In this document: in pieces, positions 10,986 to 19,919 of the stretch
How positions within the stretch are numbered: position 1 is the stretch's first letter
Layout of the letters: the number at the start of each line of letters is the position of its first letter
Source of the DNA: Motilimonas eburnea
Lineage (GTDB): Bacteria; Pseudomonadota; Gammaproteobacteria; Enterobacterales; CBDFNC01
Length of the DNA stretch: 64,000 bases
Assembly (NCBI RefSeq): GCF_021295345.1
Contig: NZ_JAIMJB010000010.1
Location: 62,001-126,000, forward strand
Reading direction: 5' to 3'
Translations under genes and position numbers: made by a program
The notes under the pieces: model-generated
Database searches by the model: none
Told to the model about the DNA's origin: nothing
The model's input: only the letters and a program-made list of their open reading frames with translations

Positions 10986-11181
10986 TGTGTTGTTTATCCT
11001 CTCTTGGCGACAAAGCCGAGTGATTGTTTTTTATAGCTATTTACATTTTTTGTCGCAGACAGCCAAGTTTTCGACAATAAAAGATAATCCAGAATTAATT
11101 CCCGCTGTTCGCGCCACAGTCATTGTTAAAAAAACATCAGGCGATTAAACTATGCACACATTTACAGTGGAAAATGAACTA

Positions 11182-13206
11182 ATGGTTTTGAACTCTTTAT
11201 TTAAGTCTTTTAGTGTAACACGCAGCAGCCTTTGTTTGGCGACCCTTCTCACATTAAGTGCCTGTACAACCACCGAGCAGTCAAAGAGTGCGAGTGAATT
11301 GACGCCGCCAGCCGTAATGGCCCCGTTAACGGCCACATCAGACTATTATTTAGAGCAAGCCACCAAAACCCAAGGCGCGAACAACATTAATTGGCAGCTA
11401 CTCGCTGCGCGTTCGTTTTTAGCGGGCGGCCATACCCAACAAGCCCTTGCTGTATTACAACAGTTAGACAAGGTGCCGCTATCGCCTCAACAACACACTG
11501 AAAAAAGCCTGATCCAAGCGCAAAGCTTCACCATTGAAGGTAACTCTACCCGTGCCCTCGAATATTTAAAACAGGTTGATAGCCAGTATTTAAGCAGCCA
11601 AGCTTGGCCAAGTTATTTAAACACGAAGAGCCGTGCCGAGCTTAACCTTGGCCAAAATACACCGGCTATGTTGACTCTAATCCAGTTGGGAAGCTACCTC
11701 AGCTCAGCGGAAGCGCTCCAAGCTAACAATGACGAAATTTGGCGCTTACTGACTAACCATAGTCAAGACGAGCTACAACAACTTAGCCAAACCACAGTAG
11801 ATGCAAGCACCCAAGCTTGGTTAGACCTCGCACTGATTTATAAGCAATTCAGCATTCAACCGGATGTCTTAAAACAACAAGTTGCGTTTTGGCAAAGTGA
11901 GTTTGTTGCCCACCCTGCAGCCACTTTTGCCCCCACGGCTTTGTTACAAGGCTTCAATGCGCAACCCATCGCAACGGATAATATTGCTGTTTTTCTACCC
12001 TTAACCGGTAAATATCAGGTTCAAGGCCAAGCTATCCGCGACGGTATGCTGAAAGCCTATACCGATAGCAACGCTATTTCTGTGGTCAATTTTTATGATA
12101 CCAATGCCAACGACGTAGAAACCTTGTACCAAAATGCAATAAACCAAGGTAGTAACTTTATTGTTGGCCCCTTACTAAAAAGTAATGTTGCTCGCCTCGT
12201 GGCTATCAACTCCCAACTGCCCATGCTGGCGCTAAATCGTTTTGAAGGCATGCCGCAAAACGCTCAGCAATTTTTCTTCTCTTTGTCACCTGAAGGTGAA
12301 GCGGAGCAAACCGCACAAAAGATGTTTGACGATGGCAGAACCTATCCTGTCGTGGTCGCCGCAAAAGGCAGCTTTGGCTCACGTATGGCCACCGCGTTTA
12401 GTGATAAGTGGCAAGAATTAACAGGCTATGAGCCTGAAATCCATTATTTTACCAATCGTAATCAGCTACAAACCTTTGTACCCAGCTTAATGCATGGTGA
12501 ATTAAGCCGCAATCGTGCTAATCGTATTCGTCAACAAGTTGCATTTGATGCCAAAACACAAACCCGCCACCGCCAAGATATCGATGGGTTTTATGTTGTG
12601 GCACAACCCGTTGAGCTGCGTATGTTTAAGCCATTTCTTGATGTCACGGTCGACCCAAGACTACCTCCCATCCAAATCTACTCAGGGGCTCGAAGCCACC
12701 CAGCCAACATGAACCATTCTGAGAAGCAAGACTTAACTGGCGTATTATACAGCGACTTGCCGGTGATCCTTGAGCCAGAAAACCCTGTGCTGACCGAAGC
12801 GCAAATGCTATGGCCAGATCGTGATTTAGACGACCTACGCTTCTATGCATTAGGCATTGACGCATGGCATTTGGTTCCTGAGCTGGCAGCGCTGCGCGCG
12901 GATCCTGACTACCAAGTGCAAGGGCTCTCTGGTGCATTGAAGTTAAATGGTGATGCGAACATAGACAATTACCTGGCTTGGGCTACTTATGAAAATGGCG
13001 AGCGGGTATTGGTTTCTGCACAAACCATCAACCGCGGACAAGGTGACCATCAATACGGCACTGCCAAGTCGGTTGAAGATACAAGCCTGAATACCTTGCT
13101 TGATGAACAGAGCCGGATCAGTTTTGATGAAGAGATTTTGCTTGAACCTGATACACAAGTTGAAGACGAAAACCAAGCAACTGTCGACAACGAGGCCGAA
13201 TATTAA
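11182..13206 (+). CDS. lpoA: LpoA, outer-membrane lipoprotein activator of PBP1A
   Basis: Outer-membrane lipoprotein that reaches through the periplasm to activate the transpeptidase of PBP1A. About 674 residues. With the ATG at 11182 the signal peptide ends in the lipobox LTLSAC, giving lipidated Cys28; an in-frame ATG at 11152 would lengthen the signal by ten residues and cannot be excluded. An N-terminal helical TPR-like domain is followed by a periplasmic-binding-protein-like domain that begins near NIAVFLPLTGKYQVQGQAIRDG. The C-terminus is acidic (DEEILLEPDTQVEDENQ). First gene of lpoA-yraN-diaA-dolP. Confidence 0.93.
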   Translation: MVLNSLFKSFSVTRSSLCLATLLTLSACTTTEQSKSASELTPPAVMAPLTATSDYYLEQATKTQGANNINWQLLAARSFLAGGHTQQALAVLQQLDKVPLSPQQHTEKSLIQAQSFTIEGNSTRALEYLKQVDSQYLSSQAWPSYLNTKSRAELNLGQNTPAMLTLIQLGSYLSSAEALQANNDEIWRLLTNHSQDELQQLSQTTVDASTQAWLDLALIYKQFSIQPDVLKQQVAFWQSEFVAHPAATFAPTALLQGFNAQPIATDNIAVFLPLTGKYQVQGQAIRDGMLKAYTDSNAISVVNFYDTNANDVETLYQNAINQGSNFIVGPLLKSNVARLVAINSQLPMLALNRFEGMPQNAQQFFFSLSPEGEAEQTAQKMFDDGRTYPVVVAAKGSFGSRMATAFSDKWQELTGYEPEIHYFTNRNQLQTFVPSLMHGELSRNRANRIRQQVAFDAKTQTRHRQDIDGFYVVAQPVELRMFKPFLDVTVDPRLPPIQIYSGARSHPANMNHSEKQDLTGVLYSDLPVILEPENPVLTEAQMLWPDRDLDDLRFYALGIDAWHLVPELAALRADPDYQVQGLSGALKLNGDANIDNYLAWATYENGERVLVSAQTINRGQGDHQYGTAKSVEDTSLNTLLDEQSRISFDEEILLEPDTQVEDENQATVDNEAEY

Positions 13207-13543
13207 ACGCCAGATTGGCAATCAATATGAAGATCAAGCCAGCCAGTTTTTAACTGCGGCTGGCTTGAAGCTAATCACCCAAAACTACCAATGTCGTTTT
13301 GGCGAAATTGACCTTATTATGCAAGACGGAGACACCTTAGTCTTTGTTGAAGTTCGCTATCGTAGTAATAAAGACTTTGGTGGGCCCCTAGCATCAGTCA
13401 CAACCAGTAAGCAAAACCGTATCTTAAAAACAGCAAAACATTACCTCAGCCAAAAACCCTTTGAAGTCTATTGCCGTTTCGATATCATCGCTTTCGAATC
13501 AGCAGGCGAGCCTATTTGGCTTAAAAACGCATTCCAGGAGTAA
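13127..13543 (+). CDS. yraN: YraN, UPF0102 endonuclease-like protein
   Basis: Small protein of the UPF0102 family with a predicted PD-(D/E)XK nuclease fold; the cellular role is not settled. The core matches the family: GNQYEDQASQFL, FGEIDLIMQDGDTLVFVEVRYR, and SVTTSKQNRILKTAKHYL, with the acidic residues of the putative active site intact. The start is uncertain. The reading frame overlaps the lpoA 3' end; ATG 13127 gives 138 residues, while TTG 13160 would give 127, nearer the usual size. No good ribosome-binding site marks either. Confidence 0.85.
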   Translation: MKRFCLNLIHKLKTKTKQLSTTRPNIKRQIGNQYEDQASQFLTAAGLKLITQNYQCRFGEIDLIMQDGDTLVFVEVRYRSNKDFGGPLASVTTSKQNRILKTAKHYLSQKPFEVYCRFDIIAFESAGEPIWLKNAFQE

Positions 13544-13549
13544 GCGACA

Positions 13550-14137
13550 GTGCGCGATAAAATAAAAGAAAACTTTACCGAAAGCATTCAAACAAAAATT
13601 GCCGCAGCAGAAGCATTACCGGAATACATAGAAAAAGCCGCCTTGATGATGGTCCACAGCCTACTCAACGGTAATAAAATCATTGTTTGCGGCAATGGGG
13701 GTAATGCGGCCCTCGCGCAAATTTTTGCCTCTCACTTACTCAATAAATTTGAGACCGAGCGCCCGAGTCTGCCCGCTATCTCCATCACCCCAGATTCGAC
13801 CCTGATATCAGCCATTGCCACCGACACCCATTTCGATGAAATTTATGCAAAGCAAGTTAGAGCATTGGCCCAAGCCGGCGATATTCTGTTAGCCATTTCT
13901 CATGGTGGCAACAGCAAAAATGTCATTAAAGCCGTTGAAGCCGCTGTTAGCCGTGACATGAAAATAGTCACACTGACCGGTGGTGACGGCGGGGAAATGG
14001 CAGGCTTATTAAGCGAGACCGATGTAGAAATTCGCACGCCCTCGCCTAAAGGCTGTCGCATTGAAGAAATGCACCTTTTTGTACTGAACTGTATCAGTGA
14101 TCTAATCGATCAAACCCTGTTTTCCACCGAGAGTTGA
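13550..14137 (+). CDS. diaA: DiaA, SIS-domain DnaA-binding initiation regulator
   Basis: SIS (sugar isomerase) domain protein that binds DnaA and promotes initiation complexes at oriC. 195 residues against 196 in E. coli. The SIS core is visible in [27 protein letters not shown] and [19 protein letters not shown]. GmhA is a close relative, but the neighbours (yraN, dolP) fix the call. The start is GTG with an AGGAG ribosome-binding site about 12 bases upstream. Confidence 0.94.
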   Translation: MRDKIKENFTESIQTKIAAAEALPEYIEKAALMMVHSLLNGNKIIVCGNGGNAALAQIFASHLLNKFETERPSLPAISITPDSTLISAIATDTHFDEIYAKQVRALAQAGDILLAISHGGNSKNVIKAVEAAVSRDMKIVTLTGGDGGEMAGLLSETDVEIRTPSPKGCRIEEMHLFVLNCISDLIDQTLFSTES

Positions 14138-14145
14138 GTATTAAT

Positions 14146-14721
14146 ATGAAGACGTTGTTAATTATAAGTTTCGCTGCCAGCCTGACACTGATGCAAGGCT
14201 GCGCGGGTGTCATTGTTGCTGGCGCAGCTGGCACCGCCTCTGTCGCGGGTGATAGCCGTAGCCTTTCCGTACAGATGAGTGATCAGAACATCGAGTCAAA
14301 GGCTTATGGAGCAATCAAAGAGGAGCTTACCCTATACCAAGCATCAAGGATCTCGGTGATTGCAAATAATGGCAATGTGCTGTTGATTGGCCAAACCCCG
14401 ACCAGCGCCAACAAGAGTCAAGTTGAAAAGATGGTCAAGAACATTGATGGGGTAAGGCGTGTTTTCAATGAGATCAGGCTAAAGAAACCTATCAGTTTAT
14501 CTAAACAAAGTTCAGATTCTTGGATCACGACAAAGGTAAAATCATTGTTGTTAGATACACCTGAAATCGCATCACTGAGAATAAAGGTGGTTACCGAAGA
14601 TACGGAAGTGTTTTTAATTGGTCTCGTCACCGAGAAAGAGTCAGACAAAGCCGTTGACGTCGCCCGTCACGTAAAGGGGGTTACGCAAGTGATTAAAGTA
14701 TTTGAATATATCCCCGAATAA
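14146..14721 (+). CDS. dolP: DolP (YraP), outer-membrane BON-domain lipoprotein
   Basis: Outer-membrane lipoprotein with two BON domains that binds anionic phospholipid and supports envelope integrity. 191 residues from the ATG at 14146; the lipobox LMQGC places the lipidated cysteine at residue 19. The first BON domain covers roughly residues 45-115 and the second 120-190 (WITTKVKSLLLDTPEI, then VFLIGLVTEKESDKAVDVAR). An in-frame TTG overlaps the diaA stop but is less likely to be used. Confidence 0.93.
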   Translation: MKTLLIISFAASLTLMQGCAGVIVAGAAGTASVAGDSRSLSVQMSDQNIESKAYGAIKEELTLYQASRISVIANNGNVLLIGQTPTSANKSQVEKMVKNIDGVRRVFNEIRLKKPISLSKQSSDSWITTKVKSLLLDTPEIASLRIKVVTEDTEVFLIGLVTEKESDKAVDVARHVKGVTQVIKVFEYIPE

Positions 14722-14773
14722 TAAAGCTAGCGCTAGGAACAAAATTGCCATTGGCTTGGCATAACACCGGACA

Positions 14774-14802
14774 CAAAAAAACCGCTAACTTAGCGGTTTT
14801 TT
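14774..14802. terminator. Bidirectional terminator between dolP and sspB
   Basis: Hairpin ACCGCTAA / TTAGCGGT flanked by an A run on the left and a T run on the right, so it can end both the plus-strand dolP transcript and the minus-strand sspB transcript. Confidence 0.88.
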
Positions 14803-14805
14803 TAT

Positions 14806-15219
14806 TTACTTTACAACACGCAAGCCAGGCTTGGGTTTTTCCTCAGCGGCTGGCTCAGAAGGCTCAGGCGCTTGTTCCTGAGCGAGCATCTCATCATAAA
14901 CCGGCTCAGCAGGAAACATGGTTCCAGCGCCATTTTCACGCGCATAGATAGCTTCAATGGCATAAACAGGTATGTATACCTGAAAGGGCGAGCCAGAAAA
15001 ACGAGCGTTAAAACTCACCGCTTCATTGTCCATATTAAATGCCGTAACAGCACTTGGCGCGATATTTAATACTATCTTGCCATCTTTAACAAACTGCTGA
15101 GGCACTGCCACATGAGGCAATATGGCATCAACCACGAGATGAGGTGTGTACTCGTTATCTAAAATCCAGTCATAAAATGCCCTTAGTAGATAAGGGCGAT
15201 TCGGGGTCATTTCACTCAT
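14806..15219 (-). CDS. sspB: SspB, ClpXP adaptor for SsrA-tagged proteins
   Basis: Adaptor that delivers ssrA-tagged proteins to ClpXP. 137 residues from the ATG at 15219 (MSEMTPNRPYLLRAFYDWI), which matches the E. coli N-terminus; a GTG one codon upstream overlaps the sspA stop. A folded tag-binding domain (to about 110) is followed by a flexible acidic and proline-rich linker and the ClpX-binding tail ending LRVVK. Cotranscribed with sspA. Confidence 0.96.
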   Translation of the reverse strand: MSEMTPNRPYLLRAFYDWILDNEYTPHLVVDAILPHVAVPQQFVKDGKIVLNIAPSAVTAFNMDNEAVSFNARFSGSPFQVYIPVYAIEAIYARENGAGTMFPAEPVYDEMLAQEQAPEPSEPAAEEKPKPGLRVVK

Positions 15220-15221
15220 CA

Positions 15222-15857
15222 CTAGATTAGCACACGAATGTCACGTTCTGTTTCGGTAAGCGCCGCTTGGAAAGACTCACGATCAAAAATGCGGATCATA
15301 TAACCTTTCATGCCTTTCATTGCAGGGCCGTTAAGCTCAATGCCCAACTCAGGTAAACGCCATAATAACGGAGCCATATAGCAATCCACCAAGGTGAACT
15401 CTTCGCTCATAAAGTAGTCCATTTCATCAAATACAGGGGCAATGGTAGTTAAGGACTCTTTCAACTTCGCACGCGCTGCTTGAGCTTGATCAGCCGTTCC
15501 TGTCATGATGGTGTCAGCTAAGCTGTACCAATCATTCTTGATGCGGTGCATCATCAGACGACTAGTGCCACGTGCTACAGGGTAAACGGGCATTAATGGA
15601 GGATGTGGGAAGCGCTCATCTAGGTATTCCATGATGATTTGCGATTCATATAACACAAGTTCACGATCGATTAGAGTAGGAACCGTGTGGTATGGATTGA
15701 GCTCAATCAACTCAGCGGGTAAATTGTCGGGATCCACCTGAGTGATTTCGACACTGACGCCTTTTTCAGCCAACACAATACGAACCTGATGGCTGTATAA
15801 ATCCGATGAACCAGAAAATAGGGTCATCACAGAGCGTTTATTAGCAGCAACTGCCAT
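15222..15857 (-). CDS. sspA: SspA, stringent starvation protein A
   Basis: GST-fold protein that binds RNA polymerase and affects stationary-phase and acid-stress transcription. 211 residues: a thioredoxin-like N-terminal domain (VMTLFSGSSDLYSHQVRIVLAEKG) and an all-helical C-terminal domain. It lies downstream of petABC and overlaps sspB, the usual order. Confidence 0.95.
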   Translation of the reverse strand: MAVAANKRSVMTLFSGSSDLYSHQVRIVLAEKGVSVEITQVDPDNLPAELIELNPYHTVPTLIDRELVLYESQIIMEYLDERFPHPPLMPVYPVARGTSRLMMHRIKNDWYSLADTIMTGTADQAQAARAKLKESLTTIAPVFDEMDYFMSEEFTLVDCYMAPLLWRLPELGIELNGPAMKGMKGYMIRIFDRESFQAALTETERDIRVLI

Positions 15858-15882
15858 TTAATCCTCCAACTCTCACAAACAT

Positions 15883-15913
15883 AAAAAGGCAATGAGGCTA
15901 AACCCCATTGCCA
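15883..15913 (-). terminator. Terminator after petC
   Basis: Minus-strand hairpin with stem GGCAATGG / CATTGCC and a loop of about ten bases, followed by five U residues. It sits between petC and sspA and separates the bc1 operon from sspAB. Confidence 0.75.
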
Positions 15914-15940
15914 TTAGTAACAATTTTTATTGCGGCTCGA

Positions 15941-16678
15941 TTAATGATGAACGTCGCGCCAGAATTCTTTCTTCAGTAAGTAGGCAATTATGAAGAAGAT
16001 AAAGATGAATCCTAATACGAATACACCTAGACGTTCACGCTCAACACGCATCGGCTCACCAGCATAGACAAGGAAGTTTACCATATCTAATACGGCTTGG
16101 TTATATTCATCTGTACTAAGCTCACCGCTACCATCGGCTTCAATAGAAACTAAGGTCTTGTGTTCTACCCCATCAACCATTTCAGTTTCAAAAACCGCAT
16201 TGGGAATACCTTGCAGTTCTTCGAGAACATGAGGCATCCCCACGTCCGGGAACACGCTGTTGTTCACGCCAAATGGGCGACTTGGATCAGCATAAAACGA
16301 ACGTAAGTAAGTGTACAACCAATCAGCACCACGTAAGCGGGCAACTAAGGTTAGATCCGGTGGCGCTGCACCAAACCATTTAGCCGCTTCTTTCTTGTCC
16401 ATGGCGTTGTGCATTAGGTCACCAATCTTTTGGTCGGTGAACACAAGATTATCCATCATGATGTCATTTGGAATATCTAGATCATTAGCAACACGCTCAT
16501 AACGTTGATAACCCGTAGCATGACAACCAAAACAGTAGTTCATGAACAACTTGGCACCATTTTGCAGTGATGCTTTATCGGTTAAATCGTAATCTGCTTT
16601 GTCCAAAGGGATGCTTGGACCCGCTGCGAGCACTAGGCTTGGCAGCAGCGCAAATAAAGTAATAAGTAACTTTTTCAT
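15941..16678 (-). CDS. petC: PetC, cytochrome c1 of the bc1 complex
   Basis: Membrane-anchored c-type cytochrome that passes electrons from the Rieske centre to soluble cytochrome c. 245 residues. A signal peptide (about 1-19) is followed by one haem-binding site, CFGCH (Cys49, Cys52, His53); the FPDVGMPHVL segment probably carries the methionine ligand. A C-terminal membrane helix (about 219-238) anchors it. Its start overlaps the petB stop by one base. Confidence 0.96.
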   Translation of the reverse strand: MKKLLITLFALLPSLVLAAGPSIPLDKADYDLTDKASLQNGAKLFMNYCFGCHATGYQRYERVANDLDIPNDIMMDNLVFTDQKIGDLMHNAMDKKEAAKWFGAAPPDLTLVARLRGADWLYTYLRSFYADPSRPFGVNNSVFPDVGMPHVLEELQGIPNAVFETEMVDGVEHKTLVSIEADGSGELSTDEYNQAVLDMVNFLVYAGEPMRVERERLGVFVLGFIFIFFIIAYLLKKEFWRDVHH

Positions 16679-17955
16679 TATTTGGTGATCCTCTCTGGCA
16701 CTGGCTTACATTTCTCATTTTTACTGTAGATAAACAGCAAGACAAAGAAGGCAAAATAACCAAATGAACATATTTGAGAGATAATGGTGTACAGCGGTGT
16801 CGCTGGTAGTGCACCCAAAATACCCAAGATAATGAAACAAATTGTAAATTGAACAATGTTTAGTTTGTGCAACGTACTACGGTAACGAATCGAGCGAACC
16901 TTACCACGGTCAATCCAAGGTAGGAAGATTAAGATAGCTACCGAGCTACCAAACACAATAACACCAAGTAATTTGTCTGGGATAGCACGTAAAATCGCGT
17001 AAAACGGCGTGTAATACCAAACAGGTGCAATGTGCTCAGGTGTTTTCAAACCATTTGCCGGTTCAAAGTTAGGTGGCTCAAGGAAGTAACCACCGCCTTC
17101 TGGCCAGTAGAAAATCACTGCCGCAAAGAAGAACAGGAATACAGCCACACCCACTACATCTTTCACTACAAAGTAAGGGAAGAAGGGAGCCGCATCAACG
17201 ATGTCTTTTTTGCCTGAGAACTGTTTGTGATATTTAAATGGGCTCAGTTCGCTTTCTGGAACAGTGCCTTTTTTCTTCTTGATCTCAATACCTTCAGGGT
17301 TATTAGAACCCACTTCATGCAGTGCAACTATGTGTAAGAACACAAGTACAACTAGCACAAGCGGTAAAGCAACAACGTGTAATGCGAAGAAACGCGTTAA
17401 GGTTGCGCCAGAGATAACGAAGTCACCACGGATCCATTGTGTTAGGTCATCACCAATAATAGGGATAGCACCAAACAATGAAATAATTACCTGTGCACCC
17501 CAGAATGACATTTGTCCCCAAGGAAGTAGGTATCCCATGAAGGCTTCAGCCATCAGGACGAAGAAGATCAACATGCCGAATACCCAGATCAGCTCACGCG
17601 GCTTTTGGTAAGAACCATAAATAAGGCCACGGAACATGTGCAGGTAAACAACGATGAAGAAGAAAGAGGCACCCGTAGAATGCATATAGCGGAGCAGCCA
17701 GCCATATTCCACATCACGCATAATGTATTCGATAGAAGCAAACGCGCCTTCCGCAGAAGGGTTGTAGTTCATGGTTAGCCAAATACCTGTTAGGATTTGG
17801 TTAACCAGTACTAACATGGCCAATGAGCCAAAGAAGTACCAAAAGTTAAAGTTGATTGGCGTTGGATATTGGGCTAAATGTTTATTCCAAGTGTCAGACA
17901 TAGGAATGCGCGCATCAACCCAATCTATGACACCTGTCACTAGTCCTTTAATCAT
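16678..17955 (-). CDS. petB: PetB, cytochrome b of the bc1 complex
   Basis: Core membrane subunit of ubiquinol:cytochrome c oxidoreductase. 425 residues with about nine membrane helices. The two haem-ligand pairs are visible: His92/His106 (14 apart) and His193/His208 (15 apart). The wider second spacing is, from memory, usual for gammaproteobacterial cytochrome b. A quinol-site motif appears as PEHIAPVWYYTPFYAILRAI (PEW-type loop, with variation). Middle gene of petABC. Confidence 0.96.
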   Translation of the reverse strand: MIKGLVTGVIDWVDARIPMSDTWNKHLAQYPTPINFNFWYFFGSLAMLVLVNQILTGIWLTMNYNPSAEGAFASIEYIMRDVEYGWLLRYMHSTGASFFFIVVYLHMFRGLIYGSYQKPRELIWVFGMLIFFVLMAEAFMGYLLPWGQMSFWGAQVIISLFGAIPIIGDDLTQWIRGDFVISGATLTRFFALHVVALPLVLVVLVFLHIVALHEVGSNNPEGIEIKKKKGTVPESELSPFKYHKQFSGKKDIVDAAPFFPYFVVKDVVGVAVFLFFFAAVIFYWPEGGGYFLEPPNFEPANGLKTPEHIAPVWYYTPFYAILRAIPDKLLGVIVFGSSVAILIFLPWIDRGKVRSIRYRSTLHKLNIVQFTICFIILGILGALPATPLYTIISQICSFGYFAFFVLLFIYSKNEKCKPVPERITK

Positions 17956-18545
17956 TATGCATCTCCCTCTGATACACCTACTAGTACAGTATTCTCATCT
18001 TTAAAGTGATAAGGAGGTATAGCTAAGTTCAACGGTGCCGGTACGTTTTGGAATACACGTCCTGCCATGTCAAATTTAGAGCCGTGACACGGACAGAAGA
18101 AACCACTTTTCACGCCTTCAACAAGTTCACCAAAGCTATCTGGCAAATACGTCGGCGAACAGCCTAAGTGGGTACAAATACCAACAGCAACAAATATATC
18201 AGGCCTGATTGAACGCTCTGGGTTGGCAGCATAATCAGGCTGTTGAGGCTCCTGCGAATTAGGATCTCGTAATTTGTCATCATGGGCTGCAAGATCTTTT
18301 AATGCAGCTTCGGTACGGGATACGACCCATACCGGTTTACCTTGCCATTCAATACGAATTAATTGACCAGGTTCAATTTTACTTACATCCACTTCCACCG
18401 GTGCACCAGCGGCTTTAGCCTTAGCACTCGGGTTCCATGATTTGATAAATGGCACGGCGACACCCACAGCCCCTACTGCTCCGACAACGGCTGTTGTCGC
18501 AGTAAGAAACATACGTCGGCCAGTATTCACAGGCGCATTGCTCAT
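17955..18545 (-). CDS. petA: PetA, Rieske iron-sulfur subunit of the bc1 complex
   Basis: Carries the 2Fe-2S cluster that takes the first electron from quinol. 196 residues from the ATG at 18545 (MSNAPVNTGRRMFLTATT), which has a GGGAGAG ribosome-binding site; a longer in-frame extension upstream is not family-like. The GRRMFLT stretch before the N-terminal helix resembles a Tat signal. Cluster ligands lie in CTHLGCSP and CPCHGSKFD. Confidence 0.96.
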   Translation of the reverse strand: MSNAPVNTGRRMFLTATTAVVGAVGAVGVAVPFIKSWNPSAKAKAAGAPVEVDVSKIEPGQLIRIEWQGKPVWVVSRTEAALKDLAAHDDKLRDPNSQEPQQPDYAANPERSIRPDIFVAVGICTHLGCSPTYLPDSFGELVEGVKSGFFCPCHGSKFDMAGRVFQNVPAPLNLAIPPYHFKDENTVLVGVSEGDA

Positions 18546-18824
18546 CCAAAAACTCTCCCTACGGACTCCGCGATTATTATTATTTCCCTTGCGGTAAATC
18601 AATTCTAGCTTTTATGCAGATTTCTGCGTTACGGGGTCGGTATATTTGTCACAGAAAAATCGTGTGAATTCTAAAGAAATAGGCGCAATTTGACAAGCTG
18701 ATAATGTCTTTAACATTTTTTCAGCATCTAATTCTGAGAGTTGACAACAAGGGAAGCCCAACTCAGTCAAAAAATACGTCCTAACTACATACGCTGCGTA
18801 TTGCAAATTGATCGATGCAAAGAG
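18546..18824. other. Intergenic region between petA and rpsI terminator
   Basis: About 280 bases between petA and the rpsI terminator. It holds the petABC promoter described separately and a 5' leader of about 115 bases. No protein-coding frame in it resembles a known family. Confidence 0.6.
18668..18696 (-). promoter_or_regulatory. Candidate sigma-70 promoter of petABC
   Basis: On the minus strand TTGTCA (18696-18691), a 17-base spacer, and TAGAAT (18673-18668). Both boxes are close to consensus and sit about 115 bases upstream of petA. Confidence 0.65.
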
Positions 18825-18855
18825 CAAAAAAAAACCCGACAAAAGTCGGGTTTTG
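18825..18855 (-). terminator. Terminator after rpsI
   Basis: Minus-strand hairpin AACCCGAC / GTCGGGTT with a short TTTT loop followed by a run of nine U residues, about 20 bases after the rpsI stop. Confidence 0.93.
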
Positions 18856-18875
18856 TATTCTCGAAAAACGAAGTA

Positions 18876-19265
18876 TTAACGTTTTGAGAATTGTGGACGT
18901 TTACGCGCTTTGTGTAGACCCACTTTCTTACGCTCAACTTTACGTGCATCACGCGTTACGAAGCCTGCTGCACGTAGCTCACCACGTAGAGACTCGTCGT
19001 ACTCCATTAGAGCACGTGTGATACCGTGACGGATAGCACCAGCTTGACCTGTAGTACCACCACCTTTAACCGTTACTTTGATGTCGAACTTGTCAGTCAG
19101 TTCAGTCAACTCTAGTGGCTGACGAACAACCATGCGAGAAGTTTCACGACCGAAAAACTCTTCTAGAGTACGGTTGTTGATTGTTAGGTTACCGCTACCC
19201 GCTTTTAGGAAAACGCGAGCAGTAGAGCTTTTGCGACGACCAGTGCCGTAGTATTGATTTGCCAT
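18876..19265 (-). CDS. rpsI: Ribosomal protein S9 (uS9)
   Basis: Small-subunit ribosomal protein. 129 residues (E. coli 130). Recognised by [20 protein letters not shown] at the start and the basic tail [17 protein letters not shown], which in the family reaches toward P-site tRNA. Second gene of the rplM-rpsI operon. Confidence 0.98.
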   Translation of the reverse strand: MANQYYGTGRRKSSTARVFLKAGSGNLTINNRTLEEFFGRETSRMVVRQPLELTELTDKFDIKVTVKGGGTTGQAGAIRHGITRALMEYDESLRGELRAAGFVTRDARKVERKKVGLHKARKRPQFSKR

Positions 19266-19281
19266 TTGCCTGAATTCCGTA

Positions 19282-19710
19282 TTAGATGTCTAAAACTTGT
19301 GGTTGTTGAGCTGCATGTTGATGCTCAGAACCCGCGTAAACTTTCAATTTACGGAACATTGCGCGGCCTAGAGGACCTTTTGGCAACATACCTTTAACAG
19401 CTGATTGAATCACACGCTCTGGCGCTTTTTCGATTAGCTTTTCGAAAGAGATAGATTTCAAACCACCTGGGTAACCAGTGTGAGAGTGATAAATCTTACC
19501 AGCAGCTTTATTACCTGTTACAGCAATTTTCTCACAGTTAACAACGATGATGTAATCACCAGTGTCAACGTGTGGAGTGTATTCTGCCTTATGCTTACCG
19601 CGTAGGCGAGAAGCGATTTCAGTAGCTAAACGACCTAAAGTTTTACCTTCAGCATCTACCACATACCAGTCGCGTTGTACGCTTTCTGGTTTTGCAACAA
19701 AAGTTTTCAT
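19282..19710 (-). CDS. rplM: Ribosomal protein L13 (uL13)
   Basis: Large-subunit ribosomal protein. The ATG at 19710 ([20 protein letters not shown]) gives 142 residues, exactly the E. coli length; an in-frame start five codons upstream is not family-like. Conserved [25 protein letters not shown]-type core is present (positions about 22-46). In E. coli L13 represses its own operon through the mRNA leader. Confidence 0.98.
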   Translation of the reverse strand: MKTFVAKPESVQRDWYVVDAEGKTLGRLATEIASRLRGKHKAEYTPHVDTGDYIIVVNCEKIAVTGNKAAGKIYHSHTGYPGGLKSISFEKLIEKAPERVIQSAVKGMLPKGPLGRAMFRKLKVYAGSEHQHAAQQPQVLDI

Positions 19711-19865
19711 TAAACTCTTACCCAAAATTAAAAAATGTTACGAAATGACTACTTAACACTTAAAGTAGCGATTAAATACCACCTTCGTACCCCTTCGAAT
19801 ACGAACACTTGGTGCCAACAAATCCACCAAAGTTGGTGATTGTAACTGGGGGTCGCAGGATTATA
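19711..19865 (-). promoter_or_regulatory. rplM promoter and leader, possible L13 autoregulatory site
   Basis: A consensus TATAAT lies at 19865-19860 on the minus strand; no good -35 box was found at 17-18 bases. The implied leader is about 140 nt and contains the palindrome CACCAA-CT-TTGGTG (19827-19840) followed by a second partly complementary TTGGCACCAAG. E. coli rplM-rpsI is repressed by L13 at its leader; whether this hairpin serves that role is inference. Confidence 0.45.
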
Positions 19866-19919
19866 CGGAAAACCATTTTAGAAATCACCTTTTTTTGTCG
19901 CTATTTTTGGTGCAATAGG

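Noticed and set aside
18612-18842. 76-codon minus-strand frame between petA and rpsI
   Set aside because: It covers the petABC promoter and part of the rpsI terminator, has no ribosome-binding site and no recognisable sequence.
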